Assembly (NCBI GenBank): GCA_963932465.1
Contig: OZ010786.1
Location: 445,520,619-445,584,618 of the forward strand
Length of the DNA stretch: 64,000 nt
Reading direction: 5' to 3'
Origin: Maratus speciosus
Taxonomy: Eukaryota; Arthropoda; Arachnida; Araneae; Salticidae
This document shows positions 57,930 through 64,000 of this stretch, piece after piece. The notes below the pieces were generated by a model, which ran no database searches, was not told the origin of the DNA, and saw only the letters and a program-made list of their open reading frames with translations. Every line of letters begins with the position of its first letter. Positions within the stretch are counted from its first letter, which is position 1. A program made the translations under genes and the position numbers.

Positions 57930-58103
57930 GATAATATAATAGCAATAGCACAATGGTGTCCGATGCGTATTCAGAAAATAACGGAAGGACATTCCAGGTG
58001 AAGGTCCATATTAATTTAAAATACAGGGTCGAATTCTACATTTCGTTTGATTGAAGGTTTATTTGAAAAAAGGACCAGCGCAGCGGGCTCAGCCTGCTAG
58101 TCT
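57930..58103 (+). mobile_element. Helitron-like 3' fragment, second family
   Basis: 'CATTCCAGGTGAAGGTC(C/T)ATATT' and 'GACCAGCGCAGCGGGCTCAG' then CCTGCTAGT match the end of the element 63184-63897. It ends in CTAG|T after a CAGCGCAGCGG...CCTGCT imperfect hairpin. Confidence 0.6.
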
Positions 58104-58558
58104 AATCTAAAGCTTAAATAATAAAAATTAAAGTCTTAAAACTTGCTCCAAGTGACACCTTTCAGCTGCAACGCAGAAATGTACACGCGAAATAAATCCT
58201 TCTAATACTTTAAGCACGTTGTGTACGATCCCTCGAAGCATGGCCCAACTCATCTGTGTTGAAATGCAGAAAATTGGCATAAGTCATGCAATTCAGAGTT
58301 TCATAACTCGATCAATTTTAGTGTTAGATTAATGGGACATTTTGTTTTACTTATTAGTGTAATACGAAATTTTTACTAAACATCACTTATAGGACCGAGG
58401 AACCGTATAAAAATTTTAATTTCGCAACTTTTTAAGAAATGTTTTTATTCACCAAAACGACTTTTAAAATAATTTTTTAGCTCATTTAAAACATTTTTGG
58501 TTTGGACTAACGGTTTGGAAATTAGCCATTGGACACCGTTGTGAGTGGGCACCCTTTA

Positions 58559-59096
58559 GTAACATAAAATAGCACCATGTTTCGTTTTTCGTCATCTATC
58601 TGAAGAGATAATATTTTATAATGGTGTGATGCGCTAAGCGAGAATAAATTTGGAGATCCAACCGATAAAAATCAGAGTTATTAAAAAATGATTTAAAATA
58701 AGTACAGTGTCACAAAAGATTGCGAAATTTTTATTTCCAGTTAACTCAAGCAAAGTGTAACAAGCATTACAAATGAATCTGTTTACTTTACGCCAGACGG
58801 TAAACAACTTCTGCATAATAAATGATCTCATATTGCTTTAAAATTATTTGTCATAAGTGATTTCTAAAACCTCCCTATTCTAAGAAAGGCTAACTGTTAT
58901 TGTCGCTGCCGTAAATGAATTTTTTTCTGACCGGAAGTCATCCTTGTCTTAAATAAAGGTTTTTTTTAAAATCACTATTAGCAATTTTAGCTTAGTTTGA
59001 TTCATTATAACTGATTATCATACATATTTTTATTAAAGCTTCATGAAAGTAAAACTCAAACTAGTTATGTAAGGCTGTTAATTTTCTTTTCAATAA
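58559..59096. other. Gene-free AT-rich stretch
   Basis: Nothing recognised between the TIR element and the dispersed repeat. Confidence 0.5.
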
Positions 59097-59420
59097 TTGA
59101 AGAGTTGTTTTTTTTTTCAATTTTCGAATAGAATGAAAAACGTGAAAGAAATCTCTACTTTTATAAAACGATTTCTTTCGCATATAGTAGTTCTCATTAG
59201 AAAGAATGCATTAAGACTTCCCCATATTTTATATAAAAAACATGGGTACATAATTAACCTTTCAAAATTTTATATTCAAATTGAATACTTCCATCTCTGA
59301 TATTAAGACGTCAGAATGGGTTTCGATTATGCAATAATGAAAATTTGTCTTTTTAATCTCACGTTTCGCTGATCAGGTATTAACTTGGAGATGCAATCAA
59401 TATTGTTAAAAAAAAGACTG
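59097..59420. repeat. Dispersed unclassified repeat, copy near 59 kb
   Basis: Matches 17640-17960 in order: 'AGAATGAAAAACGTGAAAG' text, 'TTTTATAAAACGATTTCTTT', 'AGTTCTCATTAGAAAG', 'TTGAATACTTCCATCTC', 'TTGTCTTTTTAAT' and 'CGTTTCGCTGATC'. Ends are not defined. Confidence 0.65.
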
Positions 59421-59975
59421 ATTAAAAATAGTTTTAAATAACAGCAGTATCATAAAAAACAAGAACGAAAAACCATGCATTACAGCATAGATTATGAAAC
59501 ACTTTCCCACACTATTGAAATATTGTTAAGGAATTTAATTTTTAACACTTTCCAACATAGTTAAAAAGTGTTGATGACATCGGTTTGTCTGGCCGTCTGT
59601 TCACGCTCTAACTCGCGTAAATACACTCTGATTTTCATGCAATTGGTATAAGTTAATGATGTTTACCATTTCATGATCGGTATCGAATATGAAGTGTGTA
59701 GTATCAACAGCTCATTTATGGAGCCACTCAAAAGAATTCCGTTACATTATGGTCAATGGGAAAAAATTATTTGCAGTGTGTTTTAATGACATTTACGCTA
59801 TTATTTCAAAGGTATTGAAATTGGTATAAATCACTGAATTTGATTACAAGATAATTACTATAGAATAGGGCATTCATAGCATCTATCGTTCATTTACAGG
59901 GACACACAAAAGAAATCGGTTTCTGTAATGTCTTTGAGTCATAATTACTGGAAATACATTTTCAATTTTGGTATG
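59421..59975. other. Gene-free stretch
   Basis: Contains two loosely similar 'TTTATGGAGCCACTCAAAAG'/'TTTACAGGGACACACAAAAG' phrases (59715, 59893) that recur near 60260, 60705, 61610 and 62450. This suggests an old, highly diverged tandem or dispersed repeat of about 150-400 bp spacing. Confidence 0.4.
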
Positions 59976-60196
59976 CACTATAAAAAAACCCCGTTAAAGT
60001 ACGGAAATTGCACTTGCAATGGAGACGCCAGTACTATTTCCGTATTTTAACGGATTTTTTTCCCGTAAATTCCAGAAAAAATTCCATTTTTTTCACAAAA
60101 ATTACGGGGGAAAATTCTGTTAAAATACGGAAATAGTACTGGCGTCTCGATTGCCAGTACAATTTCCGTATTTTAAAAGATTCCTTTTTTACCGTG
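59976..60196. mobile_element. Palindromic MITE, 221 bp
   Basis: The termini CACTATAAAAAAA and, on the minus strand, CACGGTAAAAAAG enclose inverted arms with 'ACGGAAATTG', 'GAGACGCCAGTACTATTTCC' and 'CGTATTTTAAC(G/A)GA'. No transposase. The flanks do not show an unambiguous duplication, so the superfamily is left open. Confidence 0.72.
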
Positions 60197-60331
60197 TACG
60201 CTTTAAATTTAACTAATGTTTTGCATGATACTCCTTGTGTATAAATTCTATACCTCGTATACAGGGCTGCACAAAAGAATTCACTTACCATTCTCCTTAT
60301 TAGCGGAAATGGCTGAAGAGAAATTTTGGTA

Positions 60332-60608
60332 CTTGTTAGTTATCCCGTCGACCAATTTCGCCAAATTATATAAATCGCCAAACCACTCGCCAAATTATAC
60401 AAATTGACATAATTTTTATTTTAAATAACGAAAAAACAAATAAATTAGTATAACATTAATAAAAATACATCTAAAACGTCGAAATAAAAAACATTTGATG
60501 ACATAAACACGCTTATGTCAAGTGAACGTAAGATTTACGATCAACCATTATTGGCATTTAATCTTACAATTTGGCAACAGTAATTTGGTCGACGGGATAA
60601 CTAACAAG
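60332..60608. mobile_element. MITE with CGTCGAC-type termini
   Basis: CTTGTTAGTTATCCCGTCGAC at the left and GTCGACGGGATAACTAACAAG at the right form a perfect inverted repeat flanked by TA (60330-60331, 60609-60610). The second copy at 51941-52228 is inverted and more diverged. No coding. Confidence 0.88.
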
Positions 60609-60610
60609 TA

Positions 60611-61697
60611 CCGGAATTTTCAACTGTGGTGTGTACTTCCTAACTAAACTACAATTTTCATGCATATAGTTTATAGATACAAATCCATATATTATACACG
60701 GGGCTGTTCAAAGAATTCAGATAATTTTCAGACTGAACGCGGGAATTACTGAAATGGGGTTTTCAAACGGGTTTGCGTTTCCAAATAGTTCAATTAGACA
60801 TCCTATTTCAACTTATTAACCCGTTAAAGACTGATGTTGCATTTTCGTAACACTATGTTTGTGATTTTTTTTTATTGTGCACATTTTTTCCAACAAATTT
60901 AGTATGACATATTGTATATTAACTTTTATTTTTAAGAAAAAAATTGTTAATTGATTCGAGTTGTAAAAAATTAGAATTATGAATGAAATATTACGGAATG
61001 TTTTGAAAATTTGTATTGATAAAGTTTGAATCATGTTCATAGATTCACTATAAATGAAATAAAATTCACCAATTCAAGATATAGATATTGTAGCAGTTAA
61101 AACTATAACTGCGTTTAGTAAGTGTAATGCACCTCTAAATGGTAAATGCTTCAAAGCTGTATTTGATTTCTGCTGACGTTTGCGTTTTCGCCACATATCA
61201 TATCTCACATAAAAATATTTTAAAAAATGTAATATCGCTTTTTTTTCTCTTAATTAGTCATTAATATGAATAATAAAATTTCCTTCCATTTGAATCAAGT
61301 GTAAGAATGGGAAGTCCTTAATGGGAATGTGTTGGAAAGTGTTTCATAATCTATTCTTGACGCATGACTTTTTTCTTCCTTGTTGTTCAGAAAATGAAAT
61401 GGGTGATCTAAATAAACTAAAAAAATAATAATAAAAGCAGTAAAAATGTATTTTCAGCAATTGCTGTCTATTAGTTAAGGTGTGAGAATTCTTTTCTGCA
61501 GCCACGTATATGATCTGCACGCATCGTAATACACTAAAAATTAGTTAAGTTTTAAAATGCATATCGCAGATAGAAACGCAGATCCAGCATAGTCATTCAT
61601 GTAACCGAATTCTTTTGAGTGTCTTTGTAAATGAATCATAAATACTATGGTCCCAATAATCTATAGAAAAAATGTTGTAGTGCAGCTGAATAATGTA
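60611..61697. other. Gene-free AT-rich stretch
   Basis: No element with two ends recognised. A lone TTAACCCGTTAAAGACTG at 60818 looks like a piggyBac-type terminus but has no partner. Confidence 0.5.
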
Positions 61698-62158
61698 CAG
61701 AGTGTCCATAATTAAACAGTCCTATTTTAAAGTTGTCTGCAGAAACTATTGTGCAGAATGTTGTAAAATTTTGTAGGGGATATAATAAAAGTATGGGAAT
61801 TTGTTTGAGCGAAAAAAAATAGTTCCAAATTTCGTCGCCAAAAGGCTTTTTTTAATGAATTAAATATTTAGCATAGATTTACGATAGTTTACAAATTTTA
61901 ATGCAACCAAACATGTTCCACATGATGGTCGCCATTTTCAGGCACCATCTGGCATTGTAAGATAGCATGTTCCACAGTTGACCGCAATGTGTTCTGGGAA
62001 ATGCTATCGCAAATATATGCAAAATGCGTAATTCATTAAGTCTCATTAATTTCATTCAGTTAATTCATTATGTCTTTCACAAAATTTCTCAACTTTATGA
62101 ACAATAATTTCGTCTGTAGACAACTTTGAAGCAGGGTCGTTTAATTATAGACACCCTG
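61698..62158. mobile_element. Short copy of the 722-1684 MITE family
   Basis: Left CAGAGTGTCCATAATTAAAC and right end GTTTAATTATAGACACCCTG (as ...CGTTTAATTATAGACACCCTG), flanked by TA (61696-61697, 62159-62160). The interior shares 'AACCAAACATGTTCC(A/G)CATGATG' and 'CAATGTGTTCTGGGAAATGCTA' with 1325-1430. It has one left terminus, unlike the three in the other copy. Confidence 0.85.
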
Positions 62159-62160
62159 TA

Positions 62161-62739
62161 TATGAATATATTTATATCTGAAATAGTATAACATCAATAA
62201 AATATACTGCAATTGATTTACCCCTTGGTGCTTAATGTAATGGAATTCTTTTGTGGGTGCATGTAAACGAACTGTAATTGCTGTTCAATCTATAAATATC
62301 GTATTGCTATCCACCTCAGTGATGCATATTAATTTCATTGTGTATATCATATTCATAAAATTCATAATCAGTGCAACATAAAAAAAGGAACTGAAAACGA
62401 TCCGCCTCCCCATAGACCGTAATGTAATGGAATATTTTTGAATGTCCCTGTAAGAGAACTATATTAATGCGAACACACTCCAATTTCAATGCCGAACATG
62501 CCATGGTAAACCTAAATAACTTAGTTCTATTATATGGCAATCCGAGTATCTTTATGCTAGTTAGAGAGCGGACAGAGAAGTAGACAGCCAGAGAAACCGA
62601 ATTCATAAACACTTGTCAACTATGTTCAAAGTGTTAAAAAGATTATAAAGTGCTTATTTCCAATTCGCACTAAGGAGCATGTGCTTTCACTTCTGTGTTA
62701 TAATTCGAGCATTTATAAATTATTTTATCCCATTTTTAA
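62161..62739. other. Gene-free stretch
   Basis: Nothing recognised. The 98-codon minus frame at 62316-62612 has no identifiable domain. Confidence 0.45.
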
Positions 62740-63183
62740 GTTATCTAATACTGCTTCAAAACAATTCGTAATGAATTCTAAAATTGCTAATTGTTAGAAA
62801 TAATATTCTAGCAAATCTTTGACTTCAAAAGTCTAAATTATACCTATACATGAAATCTTCACGTTTAACAATACATAATAAAATAATTGTGATATTTCTC
62901 TAAACACCCAGTTATAAGTAAAATATCCCCTATAATTTTGATATATTCTGCTTGAAACAATTTAGTCATGATAAACAGTTTATTAAATAATGTAAATTCT
63001 AGAATATGCACTTAAAAACACTGAAACGCTTTTCAATTATTGAAATAGAGAGCTAAAGCTAATTTCAAGATTTTGAAAAAATGGAAAAAGGAACAGAAGT
63101 CTGAAATTTTATTAAGTAATTTCTTTCCTATATATAGAGAGAAAATACGATGAGAATTCGCCATAGTTTGAAAAAACATGGAT
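62740..63183. repeat. Dispersed unclassified repeat, copy near 63 kb
   Basis: 'TATTCTAGCAAATCTTTGAC', 'ATGAAATCTTCACGTTTAAC', 'TCTAGAATATGCACTTAAAA' and 'GAGAGCTAAAGCTAATTTCA' parallel 17160-17250, 17600-17700 and 26870-27180. It ends where the Helitron-like element starts. Confidence 0.6.
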
Positions 63184-63897
63184 AGATATACATCAAAATG
63201 CAAATGGAAATTTCGTTCCAGCCGCTTTTAACTTGAGTTTTGTTAAATGAATTTTGATGGGACTTACACTGTTATTTGGATAATATTTTTCAGGGTAGGT
63301 TTTAGTATAGAGCACATCGTTCTACAGTTTTTAGTTATTGATTGGGAAAGTTCTATAATCGAGTGAATCTGATTGTGAAAGATTAGCCTTTTTAAAAGAT
63401 TTCCCTCAATGGATTTCAATAGAACTTTCACCATTAATTAGATAATTTTTCAGGAAAGGTTTTAGTATATAGCATATCGTTCTACTTTTCTCAGTTATAG
63501 AATTATGGAGGAAAGTTCTACAATCAAGTGAGCCCAATTATGAAATATTAACCTTTTTAAAAAAGTACTGCTGCGTGGATTTTTAAGAGACTTACATTGT
63601 AAGTTAGATAATTTATAGGGGATGGTTTTAGTATATTGCACCTCGTTCTATCGCTCTTTAACAAATCTTACTGCAAATGATGAACTAAGAGAATTGGTAC
63701 TTAACAGCCCAAATTTTGTCTGAAACTTTAGAAAATGTAATAGTGCAATGGCGTTCGTATTGTTTTCAGGAATGGGGATGAAAATTCCAGGTGAAGGTCT
63801 ATATTGCTTTAAAACACAAAATCAAATTCACCTATATATTTTGTTTAATATAAGATTCGTTTGGAGAAACCGACCAGCGTAGCTGGCAAAGCCTGCT
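63184..63897 (+). mobile_element. Helitron-like element with internal tandem repeats
   Basis: The 5' part GATATACATCAAAATGC, 'AAATTTCGTTCC' and 3' part 'GACCAGCGTAGCTGGCAAAG' with CCTGCTAT correspond to fragments at 50868 and 57930. The 3' hairpin CCAGCGTAGCTGG is clear; the last base of the expected CTAG is changed to T. Inside, a ~165-bp unit ('ATGGATTT...ACTTACA', 'GGTTTTAGTATA', 'CGTTCTAC', 'GAAAGTTCTA') is repeated about three times (63246, 63411, 63576). No coding. Confidence 0.65.
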
Positions 63898-63976
63898 ATT
63901 TGCGTTATAAAATATCAAATATTAAAGCAGTAAATTATCACTTTGCTAACAAGACGTAAGCAAACATAGTGAAAAA

Positions 63977-64000
63977 TGTCCAAGCCGGGAATCGAACCCG
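63977..64000 (-). tRNA. Partial tRNA or tRNA-like sequence: T arm, acceptor 3' strand, terminator
   Basis: The minus strand reads CGGGTTCGATTCCCGG (T arm with TTCGATT loop; the first stem base would lie outside the window), then CTTGGAC (seven-base acceptor strand) and discriminator A. TTTTT follows at 63976-63972, a Pol III terminator. The 5' half lies beyond the window, so the anticodon cannot be read. A tRNA-derived SINE head is the main alternative, though the terminator right after the discriminator argues for a genuine tRNA gene. Confidence 0.6.

Larger units (their letters stand above)
47726..58556. mobile_element. Long-TIR DNA transposon stretched to 10.8 kb by nested insertions
   Basis: The left end CAGGGTGTCCACTCTCAACG (47726) and, on the minus strand, the right end GGGTGCCCACTCACAACGG (to 58556) are inverted relatives. 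Both are flanked by TA (47724-47725, 58557-58558). Their inner arms match opposite arms of the family member 13023-14809: the left arm here has 'GAGTAATAGCTGTTTAAAGTT' and 'TTTTTTGCTG' like its right arm, and the right arm has 'TTTATACGGT(T/C)CC' and 'GATCGAGTTATGAAACT' like its left arm. So these are plausibly the two ends of one inverted copy, with Helitrons (48293-50867), a MITE and a foldback inserted between. No transposase. Confidence 0.6.

Noticed and set aside
60816..60840. piggyBac-type end TTAACCCGTTAAAGACTG
   Set aside because: No inverted partner with TTAA was found nearby; TTAA is common in AT-rich DNA.

Overview
This window looks like AT-rich nuclear DNA from an invertebrate animal, most likely an arthropod. 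The case rests on its mobile elements: BEL/Pao and Ty1/copia retrotransposons, hAT, Tc1, Tigger/pogo-like and piggyBac-like DNA elements, and abundant non-autonomous Helitrons. An arachnid would fit, but the sequence cannot settle it. I found no convincing host protein-coding gene in 64 kb. Every recognisable coding stretch belongs to a transposable element, and each complete element carries stops or frameshifts. A fragment of a probable tRNA sits at the extreme right edge.

Left part (1-18.6 kb). A long-TIR Tc1/mariner-type MITE (722-1684) is followed by a 1.7 kb Tc1-like element with a decayed transposase (1995-3709). A 6.3 kb BEL/Pao retrotransposon lies on the minus strand (4638-10923), with 300-bp LTRs that differ at two positions and an ATATA target duplication. 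A probable minus-strand Helitron (about 12.9-17.0 kb) holds two nested TIR elements and a short tandem array.

Middle part (18.6-31.3 kb). A hAT element (18607-26464, 8-bp duplication ATTATACT) contains a complete but broken copia element (20287-25347, duplication GTTAT). One LTR of that copia is itself split by a 574-bp insertion. A Tigger-like element (27279-31336) encloses a GT microsatellite, a ~144-bp tandem array with four-unit higher-order periodicity, a palindromic foldback element and a C-terminal transposase remnant.

Satellite (31.34-36.88 kb). About 42 units of 113 or 179 bp are arranged mainly as a three-unit, ~405-bp higher-order repeat. Shared variants show a further duplication at an offset of about 2.8-2.9 kb. 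This is the most structured non-coding feature in the window.

Right part (37-64 kb). The dominant pattern is nesting: a Helitron inside Helitron-like sequence (37.4-38.95 kb); a pogo-like TIR element (39064-47446) holding a hAT (40172-47092, duplication ATTGTACT) holding a Helitron; and a TIR element whose two ends lie 10.8 kb apart (47726 and 58556) around Helitrons, a MITE and a 620-bp foldback. MITEs and dispersed repeats fill the rest to the tRNA fragment at 63977-64000.

Taken together the window reads as a transposon graveyard in which terminal repeats and target-site duplications allow the order of insertion to be worked out. I did not find a previously undescribed gene system.
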